A stretch of DNA of 64,000 nt from Tatumella morbirosei (GCF_000757425.2 NZ_JPKR02000005.1:62001-126000), one strand, 5' to 3'; counted from the first letter of the stretch, positions 16,948 through 27,612 are shown. Numbers and translations are program-made. The notes: generated by a model from the sequence alone, not told the origin.

Positions 16948-17787
16948 TTAAAGATCGTTTTTCACCACGACTTTATCCGCACCCGGTAAAGTATAAACAT
17001 TCTCCTGATACCACTTCTCAGACAGTTTTGCCAGCGTACCGTCTTGTTTCAGCGAGGTGAGGATATTATCAATCTTGCTGATCAGAGCCGGGTCTTCCCC
17101 TTTCTTGTACAGTACAACGGTCGGGAACAATCCAACGCTGGCAGATGCTTTGATATTCAACGGCACTTTCTTAATAAGTGACAGATACCCGCCGATAGGA
17201 TAGATAGCAGCATCATATTCCCCCGAATCTACCGAACGGAACATATCCAGGGCCGACTCTTCTCCGGAAGGGGTCAGCGTAATCGGGGTGGCCGCATGTG
17301 CCTTGTTGTACTGTTCAATCACCGTATAACGGGCATCATTGACATTAATTGGGTTCAGTTTTTTATGCTTAGTCGCAATATCGTCCAGAGAGTTAATACT
17401 GTTATCGTCTTTTCTGACGATTAGCCTTAAATCGCTGATCCCTGTAGGCTGATGCGAATAATCAAAGCTTTTCGCACGATCTTTGTTCAGATAAAAATGG
17501 TTTGCTGAAAGATCGTAAGCCCCGGTTTTCAGTCCGGTCAGAATTGCATCCTGAGACACCGTGCTGTAGCTAAATTTATATTCTGGCAATTTCTTCTGAA
17601 TAATTTTTAACAGTTCGCCATCATAGCCGGAAATGGCTCCGTTCTCATCCACATAAGAGAATGGATAGTTATTGCTGTCCAGCGCGACATTGACCTGTTG
17701 CACGGCTGCCTGAGCAAGAGATGCAAACGATGATAATGCCAGCCCGGAAACTATCAGGGCACCTGCCAGTGATTTTTTAAATGACAT
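16948..17787 (-). CDS. Polar amino-acid/cystine-type ABC substrate-binding protein
   Basis: A 279-residue SBP_bac_3 family protein with a signal peptide ending SLAQA (~residue 27). Family segments NNYPFSYVDENGAISGYDGEL and SANHFYLNKDRAKSFDYSH are present in the expected order. It is similar in layout to the TcyJ/FliY and YxeM groups that bind cystine or sulfur-containing amino acids; the ligand is not provable here. It is the distal gene of the minus-strand cluster monooxygenase-ATPase-permease-permease-SBP. Confidence 0.85.
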   Translation of the reverse strand: MSFKKSLAGALIVSGLALSSFASLAQAAVQQVNVALDSNNYPFSYVDENGAISGYDGELLKIIQKKLPEYKFSYSTVSQDAILTGLKTGAYDLSANHFYLNKDRAKSFDYSHQPTGISDLRLIVRKDDNSINSLDDIATKHKKLNPINVNDARYTVIEQYNKAHAATPITLTPSGEESALDMFRSVDSGEYDAAIYPIGGYLSLIKKVPLNIKASASVGLFPTVVLYKKGEDPALISKIDNILTSLKQDGTLAKLSEKWYQENVYTLPGADKVVVKNDL

Positions 17788-17804
17788 GAGTATTCCTTTT
17801 AATA

Positions 17805-18500
17805 TTATATCAGTGTTTTTTTAATAATAAGATCGATAGCTTTAGCAAATAACAACCCCAGCCCGACAAACAGGATATATACGATCAGGTAGGATTCGAC
17901 ATAATTAAATGTCTGGGCTGAAACAATATTTGATTTAGCCACCACATCAATCACTCCAATAGTAGAAGCTAATGCCGAGTCTTTAATCAAATCCATTACC
18001 ACGTTACAGAATGCCGGGCTGTTGGCGACCATCATCTGCGGAAAAATAATTCGCCGGAAACTGCTGAACGGTGGCAGATTCACAGCCTTGGCGGCTTCCC
18101 ACTGGCCGCTGTCCACGGAGCTCCAGGCAGAGCGAAAGAACTCCGAAAAATAACCGGAATAGACAAATACGAGTGAAGCAATAGCCGCAACATTCTGGGG
18201 GAGTTTCAGTTTCCAGGCCGATATTCCGTGAATACCCACCAGGTTAAATAACGCCACCAACAGATATGGCAGGGTGTAAAATACCATGTACATCAGAACA
18301 ATGACCGGTATGGAACGGGTCAGTGACAGATATAGGAAAATCAGCTGCTGTAAGGCACGGTGTTTTACCTTCAGGCTAATCAGGCAGACCACCCCGCCGG
18401 CAATCAGCGAAAATAACAATGACAACACAATGATTTGCAGCGTTTCGCCTAATCCGCTAAGGATAAATGGCGTGGAGGTGAATAAAAATGTCTTATCCAT
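17805..18500 (-). CDS. Amino-acid-type ABC permease (HisM/TcyL-like) A
   Basis: A 231-residue permease with ~5 membrane segments and the polar amino acid EAA loop WEAAKAVNLPPFSSFRRI. It pairs with the second permease (18502-19176), from which it is separated by one base. The SBP gene lies 17 bp downstream. Heterodimeric permeases of this kind serve cystine, glutamine and similar solutes. The gene itself appears intact although the ATPase is frameshifted. Confidence 0.87.
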   Translation of the reverse strand: MDKTFLFTSTPFILSGLGETLQIIVLSLLFSLIAGGVVCLISLKVKHRALQQLIFLYLSLTRSIPVIVLMYMVFYTLPYLLVALFNLVGIHGISAWKLKLPQNVAAIASLVFVYSGYFSEFFRSAWSSVDSGQWEAAKAVNLPPFSSFRRIIFPQMMVANSPAFCNVVMDLIKDSALASTIGVIDVVAKSNIVSAQTFNYVESYLIVYILFVGLGLLFAKAIDLIIKKTLI

Positions 18501-18501
18501 G

Positions 18502-19176
18502 CTATTTACCCGTAATGATCTGGTATTTATTTTCCAGAATTTTTAGCACACCAGAGATGATCATACTGAGCAACCAGTAAATCAGCAGCGTGCTTATAAA
18601 AGACTGAATTTGCAGCATTCCATAACTGGCATTCGAAATTCGCTTCGCCAGACCGAATACATCATTAATCCCCACCAGATTCACGACTGAAGTCATTTTT
18701 ACAATAGTGATCAAAAGGTTGGCAAAGCTTCCCACCGAAATCACACAGGCCTGCGGTAAAATGATTCTGAGGAACCCTGTCAGTGGCGGAATATTACTGG
18801 CAGCAATGGCTTCTGCCTGCCCGCTGTCAACCGACTGAATTCCCGAGCGGATAATTTCGGCAAAATAGGCTCCGGCAATCGCCGCAATCGCCCCGATGGC
18901 ATACCAGATGTCACGGATAGCCGTGATATCGGCTCCGGCTTTCTGCAACAGGAATTTACCACCAAAATAAAACAGCAGGATCACGATGGGAATAGGTGAG
19001 GCTCTCATCACTCCGGTATACAGGCCATATAGCCAGCGTCCCGCCGCACCACTGGATCTTAGTGCCAGCAGTACCAGTCCGAGAACAGCACCCGTCAGCA
19101 CTGAAAACAGGATGATTTCAAGCGTGGTTCCCATCCCGGACAATAACTTAATAAAAACGTCGCTGAAGGTGTTCAT
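18502..19176 (-). CDS. Amino-acid-type ABC permease B
   Basis: A 224-residue permease from ATG 19176 (MNTFSDVFIKLL). The longer ORF to 19233 overlaps the ATPase frame and is not needed, because 19176 lies one base after the ATPase stop, a usual coupled start. Membrane segments and the EAA loop AEAIAASNIPPLTGFLRI are present. It partners permease A. Confidence 0.85.
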   Translation of the reverse strand: MNTFSDVFIKLLSGMGTTLEIILFSVLTGAVLGLVLLALRSSGAAGRWLYGLYTGVMRASPIPIVILLFYFGGKFLLQKAGADITAIRDIWYAIGAIAAIAGAYFAEIIRSGIQSVDSGQAEAIAASNIPPLTGFLRIILPQACVISVGSFANLLITIVKMTSVVNLVGINDVFGLAKRISNASYGMLQIQSFISTLLIYWLLSMIISGVLKILENKYQIITGK

Positions 19177-19177
19177 A

Positions 19178-19931
19178 TTAGTAATGTGTGACTTTATCGA
19201 CAAAATTGCGGGTACGTTCATTATTCGCCGCATGGAAAATCACTTGTGGCGTGTCAGATTCAATAATTTTCCCGCCTTCCATAAACACCACCTTGCCGGA
19301 GATTTTTTCGGCAAAAGAGAATTCATGGGTAGAGATAATCATGGTCTGACCCGCAGCAGCAATTTTGCGGATAAGCTGTAAAACGCCACCAATATTTTCA
19401 GGGTCCAGTGCCGATGTGGGTTCATCAAGCAGCAGAATTTCGGGTTGCAAAGCCAGCGCCCTGGCAATGCCTACACGCTGCTTCTGCCCCCCCGGATAAA
19501 TTACGCGGATATTCGCCGGCTTTATCCGCCAGCCCCACTTCGGTTAAATATTTAACCGCAATATCTTTTGCCTGAGCCGCCGCTATTTTCTTACCGTAGA
19601 TAATGCCTTCAGTCACGTTTTGCAAAGCTGTCAGATTATTAAACAGATTATAGTTTTGAAAAACCATACCCGTTTTCTTTCTGATATCACTTTCCTGTTT
19701 TTTGTTATAACGACCAAAATCAATCACCGTTCCTGAAATATCCAGGGTACCGCTGTCAGCCGGAGCTAATAAATTCAGGGTTCTCAGCAGCGTTGTTTTC
19801 CCGGAACCACTCGGACCAATCAGGGTAATTATTTCGCCCCGCGTTGCTTCCAGCGAGACCTGGCTGAGAATCTCTGCATGACCTATTTTTTTCGAAAGAT
19901 TACGGGCAGAAAAAATCGATTCCTGCGACAT
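19178..19931 (-). pseudogene. Amino-acid-type ABC ATPase, frameshifted in a G7 run
   Basis: The first frame (from 19931) carries Walker A GPSGSGKTT, the Q-loop region VFQNYNLFNN and reads to YPRNLSGG. It then goes out of frame in a run of seven G on the coding strand (19487-19493). With six G the sequence continues as the normal signature LSGGQKQRVGIARALA and into the second frame with LLLDEPTSALDPEN (Walker B). One extra base thus splits an otherwise perfect gene of ~250 codons in its signature motif. It is a real pseudogene, a phase-variable gene or a sequencing error. It overlaps the monooxygenase stop. Confidence 0.85.
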
Positions 19932-20920
19932 TATTCGTCTCTCCAGCCAAGATCTTTCGCAACCACATCAATTAACAGCTCCAGTGAACGGTTACTCAGC
20001 CGATAATCAGGTTCGATAGTATGCGACTGGAAGGCGATATGGGTAGCACGCTCCAGCACACTGTCTTCTGCCAGCAAGCGCCCCACCTGCTGCGGGGTGC
20101 CATAATAAGCATCTTTGATGGTAGCAAATTCATTCAGCGCACAGTAATCCTGACTGGCCGGATCGGCATATTTCTCGTCGAACCTTTTGATAAATCCATC
20201 TAACCAGTGCTGGCCCTCGCTATGCTCATCGACCACCAGGACAGTGCGGGATACCATAATTCGGGGTTCCGTTCCTGCCGGTAATGCAGCCAGGTAACTG
20301 TCAATAATCCGGTGCTGAATAGCCAGTAACGAGGTCTCTCCTCCGGCCACCCTTGGCTGGGTGCGGGATAGCATCAGGCCGTACCCGGCGGCCCCTGCCT
20401 GAGCCGCCCCCTGCTCAGAAAACGTCGCCAGCCAGGTTTTCGGCTGCAGATTGTTTGGTGCCGGATAGAGTTGCTGTTTGTTACGCAGTATCTCCTGTAA
20501 CCTTGCAAAGTTATCGCCAAAGATCTTGCGACGATTCGCGGCCTGTAAGCCGAAGCCTTTAAACGTGGCATCCGTTGCTCCGCTACCCAAACCCAGTTCC
20601 AGCCGCTGGTTATGCAGTAAATTCAGAACGGTAGCGTCTTCAATCACCCGCAGTGGGTTTTCAAATGACAGGGTAATCACTGCGGTACCGAGAGTGATGT
20701 TATTGGTGACCTGACCAGCCGCCGACAGCAGGACAAAGGGGGAAGGTAAGCCACCTTCTTCACGGTCAAAGTGGTGTTGTGCTATCCAGGCATTATCGTA
20801 TCCCAGCTTTTCCGCGAGAATAATTTGATCTAATGCAATCTGGTAACGTTGCTGTGCGGAAGTATCATCCAGCAGACGGGTGAGAAAGCCTAACTGTTTT
20901 TTTTAGCTGACTAAAGACAT
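19931..20920 (-). pseudogene. Luciferase-like (LLM) flavin monooxygenase with nonsense codon 6
   Basis: From ATG 20920 the frame reads five codons (MSLVS), a TAA stop (20903-20905), and then continues in the same frame as an intact LLM protein. It runs through QLGFLTRLLDD, WIAQHHFDREEGG and ITLGTAVITLSFENPL to the stop at 19931. No ATG/GTG/TTG start lies between the stop and GTG 20680, which is too far inside the TIM barrel. The TAA precedes AAAAAA, so a single A-to-T change in a Lys codon is the simplest cause. LLM enzymes next to cystine-type importers (as in yxeKMNO) take part in sulfur scavenging. Confidence 0.8.
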
Positions 20921-21411
20921 AACCGTACCATAAATTATTTCATTATTAATTTTCCTTTTTTAAAAATATCAGCATTAAAAGTTAGCCGCAATCTGCCGCT
21001 ATACAACCAATTTATCTATCGATATGCTTTTTTTAGCTTTAGAAAAATATTTAATTATTGCTGATTTATTTATCCCAAATTCTTTATTTACTCCGAAAGC
21101 CGATATGTATTCATTTTGTATTTATTTAAAATAAATTGTTAATTCAGGATAAAAACAAAGACCTCATTCCAGAGAAGTTGTAAAATCTGATGATTGAAAA
21201 TTATACAGAAAATCACCGCAAGGATTGAGAAAGAAAAGTATATTGCGGGTTCTGCTGAACAATTATCGAACAGCCCCCGGTTAAGAAATTTTACTCAACA
21301 CGACCATTTCTCCTCGCGACTTCCCGACGAGGTTTTATCTCAAGCCTGTTTTATATGCGCTCTGGTCAGAAGACAAAGACAATAACCCAGAATCTGCATC
21401 CTCCGGTCTGC
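20921..21411. other. AT-rich intergenic region
   Basis: About 490 bp between the start of the monooxygenase pseudogene and the end of the bgl operon. It is strongly AT-rich and holds one weak ORF (21194-21385) with no recognisable product. It presumably contains the promoter of the ABC/monooxygenase cluster. I identified no specific operator. Confidence 0.5.
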
Positions 21412-22275
21412 TCAGTCACTGTCTGAGGAATCCTCCTGTCTGCCTTCTCCGGAAAGCCGGACTAAATGCACCATTAGCCAGAGTTGTTCATCTTCAGACA
21501 ATTCAGTTTGCCTCTGAGTTTTCACATATTCACAGATTAATAAGGTACACCGGTACACATCAGGATACTGACGAGCCAGTTGCGAGGTTAAAGGATTTTT
21601 ATTCAGGGAGCGGGATTGCTCTCCTTGCAGACGCTGTATAAAAAAACGTATATGGGTCAGAAATCGTGAATAATTTAAAGATTCGTAGTCAGGAGTGATC
21701 TGAAAATGATACTGAACAAGAGTGAAAATATCTTTCAGCATTTTAACTGACTGCATTGCCTTACCCACATCATCCCCGTCGCTTTGCCCGTTCACCAAAT
21801 GGAAAGCAATATTACCGGCTTCCTCATCCGGAAGAGTGAGTCCGTACTGCAGGTTAATGGTATCCAGTGCCTGTCGGGCGGCCTGATACTGTGCCGGGTA
21901 AAAGCGCTGCACTTCATGCAATAAGCGGTTCTGTATCACAATGCCCTGCCGGTGACGTTCAACCGCAAAAGCCAGATGATCTGCCAGGGTGAATAATATC
22001 TGACTGCGAACTTTATTTTCCAGTTGCTGGTCGGCCACTGATAATACGTGCTCCGCCATTTGCAGAATATCCTCCGGCAAACTGGCAACCATCTGCAGAT
22101 AATCCTTCCCGCGAACATTTTCCTGTACCACAAACCGCTTTTCAATTTTGTCATCGATAATGTCATCGCCTGGCCGACTGTTAAATCCCAGCCCTTTCCC
22201 CATGACGATCAGTTCACGGTTGTCGTCATCCCTGGTCAGAATAAGACTATTATTCAATACCTTTCCAACTTTCAT
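21412..22275 (-). CDS. BglG/LicT-family transcriptional antiterminator
   Basis: A 287-residue antiterminator. The N-terminal RNA-binding CAT domain (residues 1-55: MKVGKVLNNSLIL, GKGLGFNSRPGD) is followed by two PRD domains with their regulatory histidines (for example TLADHLAFAVERH and GNIAFHLVNGQ). It binds the RAT hairpin in the operon leader when the PTS transporter is active and prevents termination. It is the last gene of the operon PTS-glucosidase-antiterminator, 9 bp after the glucosidase gene. A RAT matching this protein is present at 25663-25691. Confidence 0.92.
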   Translation of the reverse strand: MKVGKVLNNSLILTRDDDNRELIVMGKGLGFNSRPGDDIIDDKIEKRFVVQENVRGKDYLQMVASLPEDILQMAEHVLSVADQQLENKVRSQILFTLADHLAFAVERHRQGIVIQNRLLHEVQRFYPAQYQAARQALDTINLQYGLTLPDEEAGNIAFHLVNGQSDGDDVGKAMQSVKMLKDIFTLVQYHFQITPDYESLNYSRFLTHIRFFIQRLQGEQSRSLNKNPLTSQLARQYPDVYRCTLLICEYVKTQRQTELSEDEQLWLMVHLVRLSGEGRQEDSSDSD

Positions 22276-22284
22276 AGCATCAAC

Positions 22285-23697
22285 TTATTCCGTGGACATT
22301 CGGCCATTTCTGGCGATAACGCCACGATACCATGTAAAACTGCGCTTACGAATACGACGCAGAGATCGAAGTTCCTGCTCCCCTCTGTCGACATAGATGA
22401 ATCCGTAGCGTTTGGCATAACCCTGATGTGTGCTGACTACATCAATGGCGGCCCACGGACAGTAGCCAAACAGCTTTACACCATCCGCGATGGCCAGTTT
22501 CATTTGCTCAATATGCTGCCGGTAAAAATCGATACGATAATCGTCATTAATACGGTCGCCGTCCTCCAGCACGTCTCTCGCACCCATACCGTTTTCGGTG
22601 ATAATCACAGGCAAACCGTACCGCTCAAAGACTTTACGTAATGTCAGGCGTAACCCCACAGGATCTATCACCCAACCATAAGGCGTTTTACCGACAAACG
22701 GATTTTCTGCTGCCCGATAAACCCCGGGTTCTCCCAGCATAATCTGCTGGTCCCCGGCCCGTGCTGAAATATCACTGTTGTCTCCCTGACTGGCAGCGAT
22801 AGTGGCCGTCGAATAATAGTTAATCGCCACAAAATCGGGTTTTGCCGCCGCTAAAATTTCCGGATCCTCTTCTGACATCTCCGGTGCAATTTCCCTGTCT
22901 ACAAGATAAGACCAGCTGAGCGCGTTATAACGCCCAAGCACCGCAACATCCAGGAAACTCCAGCAACGTAATGTTTCCCAGTTATGGGCAGCAATGGCAT
23001 CTTCTGGCCGACAGCTTTCCTGGTACATAGAAGTGGTATTGATTGCTGGCCCGATACTGGATTGTGGACACAACTGGTGACATAGCGCAAAGACCCGGGC
23101 CTGAGCCACCAGCATATGATGGCTTTGCTGATAGAGTGTTTTTTTGTCCGGCAATGATTTACCTGGCGGTAACCCGATAGCGCCGGGATGCAGGATCATC
23201 GTATTCTGTTCGTTGATGGTGAGCCAGTACTTCACTTTATGGCCGTATTCGCGAAACAATATTTCGGCGTAGTCAACAAATGCATCGATGGTTGAACGGT
23301 TCAGCCAGCCACCTTCATCTTCCAGGGCCTGCGGCAAATCAAAGTGGTACATAGTCACTATTGGCGTAATACCAGCCTCCAGTAAGGCATCAATTAAGCG
23401 ATGATAGAAGGCAACTCCTTCAGGATTCAGCACATCCCGTCCAACAGGGAGGACGCGGGACCAGGCTATCGAGAAGCGGTAGGCTTTCAGGCCAAGCTCG
23501 GCGAATAAAGCAACATCCTCTTCCATACGATGATAATGATCACTGGCGACTGAAAAATCGGCGGTCCCTGGCGGGTGCAGTAACATATCCACAACCGACG
23601 GGCCTTTTCCTCCCCCGTTACCTTCAACCTGATAAGCAGCCGTTGATGCTCCCCAGAGAAAATCGTCCGGAAACTCTGTCGTTTTACGATATTGCAT
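22285..23697 (-). CDS. 6-phospho-beta-glucosidase (GH1)
   Basis: A 470-residue glycoside hydrolase family 1 enzyme. The acid/base glutamate is in WLTINEQN and the nucleophile in IITENGMGARD. The N-terminal FLWGASTAAYQVEG signature is complete. It hydrolyses phosphorylated beta-glucosides (salicin, arbutin or cellobiose phosphates) delivered by the adjacent PTS permease. Its start overlaps the transporter gene by 14 bp, so the two are translationally coupled. It belongs to the BglA/AscB/BglB type; which sugar is preferred cannot be told. Confidence 0.93.
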   Translation of the reverse strand: MQYRKTTEFPDDFLWGASTAAYQVEGNGGGKGPSVVDMLLHPPGTADFSVASDHYHRMEEDVALFAELGLKAYRFSIAWSRVLPVGRDVLNPEGVAFYHRLIDALLEAGITPIVTMYHFDLPQALEDEGGWLNRSTIDAFVDYAEILFREYGHKVKYWLTINEQNTMILHPGAIGLPPGKSLPDKKTLYQQSHHMLVAQARVFALCHQLCPQSSIGPAINTTSMYQESCRPEDAIAAHNWETLRCWSFLDVAVLGRYNALSWSYLVDREIAPEMSEEDPEILAAAKPDFVAINYYSTATIAASQGDNSDISARAGDQQIMLGEPGVYRAAENPFVGKTPYGWVIDPVGLRLTLRKVFERYGLPVIITENGMGARDVLEDGDRINDDYRIDFYRQHIEQMKLAIADGVKLFGYCPWAAIDVVSTHQGYAKRYGFIYVDRGEQELRSLRRIRKRSFTWYRGVIARNGRMSTE

Positions 23698-25588
23698 GAT
23701 CTTTTCCCCTGCCAGTCAGCGTCATCAAAACCTCCCCGAACTCTACTGCTCCCGTTTCAAGGCAATCTTGCAGTGAATAGTCATCACTGTTCACCACAAC
23801 GACCGGGGTGATTAAATCGTACCCGGCAGCTCTGATAGCTTCGGTATCAAAGCGGACCAACACATCCCCCCGACTCACCTCGTCGCCTGGCTGCAAATCA
23901 GAATCAAAATATTTTCCCTGCAGATTCACAGTATCAATACCGATATGAATCAGCAGTTCGAGGCCACTTTCATGCAGAATACCCACCGCATGCCGGGAAG
24001 GTAAAAACATCTGGATTTTACCGTTGAAAGGCGCACGGAGTATCCCCTCCTGCGGTTCAATGGCCACACCATTGCCTAACAGGCCTCCGGAAAACACATC
24101 ATCATTCACCGCCGACAAAGGTTTAACTTCTCCCTGAAGTGGGCTGAATACACGCAGCTCATCATCCTCCGGAGTTTCAGAGGTTAAGGGCGCAACAGTG
24201 GCTGTTGTTTCAGGCACAGACAAGACGCTGTCTTCGAAACCCAATATCCAGGTCAGTATAAAAGTCACTACCAGCGCAATCAGACAGGTAATTAATGCAT
24301 GGACAATGTTCATTGGATTGGCACCGATAAACGCTGGTAATGCCGCCAGTCCCGGAGAAACAAACGCATATCGTACCAGTCCACTCAGGCCGGCATAAAT
24401 CCCGGCACAACCACCACCAATCATCGCAGCTATCAACGGTCTTTTTAGTCGAAGCGTGACCCCGTATAACGATGGCTCAGTAATTCCCATCAGGGCAGTA
24501 AATCCGGCAGAGGAAGCCAGCTGGCGTAACCCACTATTTTTGGTTTTCAGTGCCACACAGAGAGTTGCCGCACCTTGTGCGATATTTGACGCCAGCATTC
24601 CCGGACCATTGATCATCTCAAAACCATTTTTACTCAACTGACCTGTCGCTATTGGCGTCATTGCCCATGCTGTTCCGGTAATGACAAGGAACGGTTGTAG
24701 TCCCCCCATCAGCATCGGAATTAACCAGCGGGCATGCTGGTCAATAACCGCCGCGGCAGACGCGACCATATCATTCAGAAAGATGCCTAAGGGTCCTACC
24801 ACCACCAAAGCCAGCGGAGCAGAAAAAATAAGAACAATCATAGGTTTAATGAAAAACTTAATGATTGAAGGGGAATATTTTTCAGCAAAACGTTCTATCC
24901 ATGACATTAGCCAGACAGTCAAAATGATGGGCAAAACCGACCCGGAATAATCAGCCAGCAAGACTTTGATCCCCAGGAAATCCACGGGTTTGCCTGATGC
25001 CATCATCTGTGCAATGCCGGGATGTAATAATACACCGGCCACGGTCATGGCCAGAATCGGGCTACATTCAAATTTGACAGAGGCACCGTAGGCCAGTAAC
25101 ACCGGCAGAAAGAAGAAAGCTGCATCCGCAATAATATTCAGTAACTGGTAGCTACTGCTGTCAGAAGATAAGACTCCCGTGAGAGTCAGAATGACCAGTA
25201 ATGCTTTTATCATCCCAGCCCCGGTGATAGCAGGGATCACCGGGGTGAACGTGGTAGAGATTACACTGATGATCCGGCTCATTATATTCTGATGTGGGCT
25301 ATCCTTAACCTCATCTTCACTCTGCGTGGCATCCGGCTGGCTGGCATTACGTTTTTTCTGAATGGCCGAGAATACCCTCTGAACATCATTCCCAATAACA
25401 ATCTGAAACTGCCCTCCTTTATCGACAACACTAATCACGCCTGGTAACTGTTCGATAGCTGGCGGGTTAACCCGGTTGCGCTGATTAAACTCCATCCGCA
25501 GTCGCGTGGCACAATGGGTCAGCGTACGAATATTGGTCTCACCACCAACCTCCCTGATTATCCCTTCCGATAATTCATTGTTATTCAT
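23684..25588 (-). CDS. Beta-glucoside PTS permease, EIIBCA
   Basis: A 634-residue BglF/AscF-type transporter in the order IIB-IIC-IIA. The IIB phosphocysteine is in THCATRLRMEF (~residue 24). The membrane IIC domain spans ~110-460. The IIA histidine is in LLIHIGIDTVNLQG near residue 545. I chose ATG 25588 (MNNNELSEG) because GAGAAA lies just upstream and the ORF extension only adds four residues. It phosphorylates and imports aryl-beta-glucosides or cellobiose, and such permeases also phosphorylate the antiterminator to control it. Confidence 0.92.
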   Translation of the reverse strand: MNNNELSEGIIREVGGETNIRTLTHCATRLRMEFNQRNRVNPPAIEQLPGVISVVDKGGQFQIVIGNDVQRVFSAIQKKRNASQPDATQSEDEVKDSPHQNIMSRIISVISTTFTPVIPAITGAGMIKALLVILTLTGVLSSDSSSYQLLNIIADAAFFFLPVLLAYGASVKFECSPILAMTVAGVLLHPGIAQMMASGKPVDFLGIKVLLADYSGSVLPIILTVWLMSWIERFAEKYSPSIIKFFIKPMIVLIFSAPLALVVVGPLGIFLNDMVASAAAVIDQHARWLIPMLMGGLQPFLVITGTAWAMTPIATGQLSKNGFEMINGPGMLASNIAQGAATLCVALKTKNSGLRQLASSAGFTALMGITEPSLYGVTLRLKRPLIAAMIGGGCAGIYAGLSGLVRYAFVSPGLAALPAFIGANPMNIVHALITCLIALVVTFILTWILGFEDSVLSVPETTATVAPLTSETPEDDELRVFSPLQGEVKPLSAVNDDVFSGGLLGNGVAIEPQEGILRAPFNGKIQMFLPSRHAVGILHESGLELLIHIGIDTVNLQGKYFDSDLQPGDEVSRGDVLVRFDTEAIRAAGYDLITPVVVVNSDDYSLQDCLETGAVEFGEVLMTLTGRGKDHAIS

Positions 25589-25608
25589 TGTTTTTCTCAC
25601 ATTTAAGC

Positions 25609-25668
25609 AAAAAAAAAGACCAAAACAGCAATGCTCCCTAAAACGGGAAACATGTCTATTTTGGTCTT
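25609..25668 (-). terminator. Leader terminator of the beta-glucoside operon
   Basis: On the minus strand a perfect 10-bp stem (AAGACCAAAA / TTTTGGTCTT; 25659-25668 with 25616-25625) is followed by a run of T. It is a classical intrinsic terminator about 20 bp before the transporter start. Its upstream arm overlaps the 3' end of the RAT, so RAT folding and terminator folding exclude each other. Confidence 0.9.
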
Positions 25669-25691
25669 GCCTGCGAATGCAGTAACACGCC
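25663..25691 (-). promoter_or_regulatory. RAT (ribonucleic antiterminator) element
   Basis: The minus-strand sequence, beginning GGCGTGTTACTGC and ending GCAGGCAAGACC, closely follows the BglG/LicT RAT consensus (GG-N2-TGTTACTGC, then GCAGGCAAAACC). It overlaps the terminator 5' arm. It is the expected binding site of the antiterminator encoded at 21412-22275. Confidence 0.88.
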
Positions 25692-25715
25692 GCAATAAGA
25701 TTAATTTCTGAGCTG

Positions 25716-25777
25716 AGTATTCTTTAGCCTTCACCGACTGGCAATTCACAGAAATTAAAAACGTGATCTAAGTCACA
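25716..25777 (-). promoter_or_regulatory. CRP site and sigma-70 promoter of the beta-glucoside operon
   Basis: A near-ideal CRP site (minus strand TGTGACTTAGATCACG, within 25760-25777) lies upstream of -35 TTGCCA (25739-25744) and -10 AATACT (25716-25721), which are 17 bp apart. With a start near 25708 the CRP centre is at about -61, the class I position. The same CRP site faces frmR, but at no conventional distance. Confidence 0.7.
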
Positions 25778-25868
25778 TAGCATAACGTTATAGATTCACA
25801 GCAAAAATCCGACTAAAGCAAAGGCCAGAGAGGTTGCCTTAACATTTCCCGCAACAAAAACTCTTCCT

Positions 25869-25890
25869 ATACTATACTCCCATATAGTAT
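25869..25890 (+). promoter_or_regulatory. FrmR-type operator
   Basis: The inverted repeat ATACTATA - 6 bp - TATAGTAT lies 33 bp before the frmR start and overlaps TATACT-type -10 candidates. FrmR represses its own operon in E. coli and is released by formaldehyde. The dyad position over the promoter fits that role. Confidence 0.65.
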
Positions 25891-25923
25891 ATTGACTGCG
25901 TCACCCGACTGAGAAACTGACCT

Positions 25924-27341
<1,418 letters not shown>

Positions 27342-27347
27342 TGCGTT

Positions 27348-27365
27348 CCCCCTCCGCGGAGGGGG
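27348..27365 (+). terminator. GC-rich palindrome after frmA
   Basis: CCCCCTCCGCGGAGGGGG, a perfect palindrome able to form a 7-bp stem with a CGCG loop, begins 6 bp after the frmA stop. The following ATTTCTGGTTT is a weak U-tract. It is a probable terminator. Confidence 0.6.
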
Positions 27366-27410
27366 ATTTCTGGTTTATCCGCATTTTTCCTGCTCCCCCT
27401 CCTGTCCCTC

Positions 27411-27457
27411 TGCACTCTGCTGATGCATTCCCTTGTTGATTGCGTACTGACGGTGCG
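27411..27457 (+). promoter_or_regulatory. Two NtrC-type enhancer sites
   Basis: Site 1 (27411-27427), TGCACTCTGCTGATGCA, matches 9 of 10 conserved half-site bases of the NtrC dyad TGCAC-N7-GTGCA. Site 2 (27441-27457), TGCGTACTGACGGTGCG, is weaker. Their centres are 30 bp apart and lie at about -136 and -106 from the start predicted for the sigma-54 promoter at 27529. This is nearly the layout of the two strong NtrC sites at glnAp2 (about -140 and -108, from memory). Confidence 0.65.
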
Positions 27458-27528
27458 ATCGCCGATCCCTGTTTGCCCACACAATAATCAACCCACTGAT
27501 TTATAATCAATAAAATAAAAAACGATCC

Positions 27529-27544
27529 TGGCATGATTCATGCT
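27529..27544 (+). promoter_or_regulatory. Sigma-54 (RpoN)-type promoter
   Basis: TGGCATGATTCATGCT has -24 GG (27530-27531) and -12 GC (27542-27543) exactly 12 bp apart and resembles the TGGCAYG-N4-TTGC consensus. The predicted start is near 27555, giving a ~58-nt leader before ATG 27613. Together with the NtrC sites it suggests nitrogen-limitation control of the downstream ABC/M20/DUF1989 operon. Confidence 0.75.
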
Positions 27545-27612
27545 TATTTAATTTCATTCAAGTAACTTGAATTTAAATCAATAACTGGACAGAGCCACCG
27601 GAGAGTAAAAAC

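Noticed and set aside
21194-21385. A 63-codon ORF in the AT-rich gap
   Set aside because: No ribosome-binding site, no recognisable sequence and composition like the surrounding non-coding DNA.
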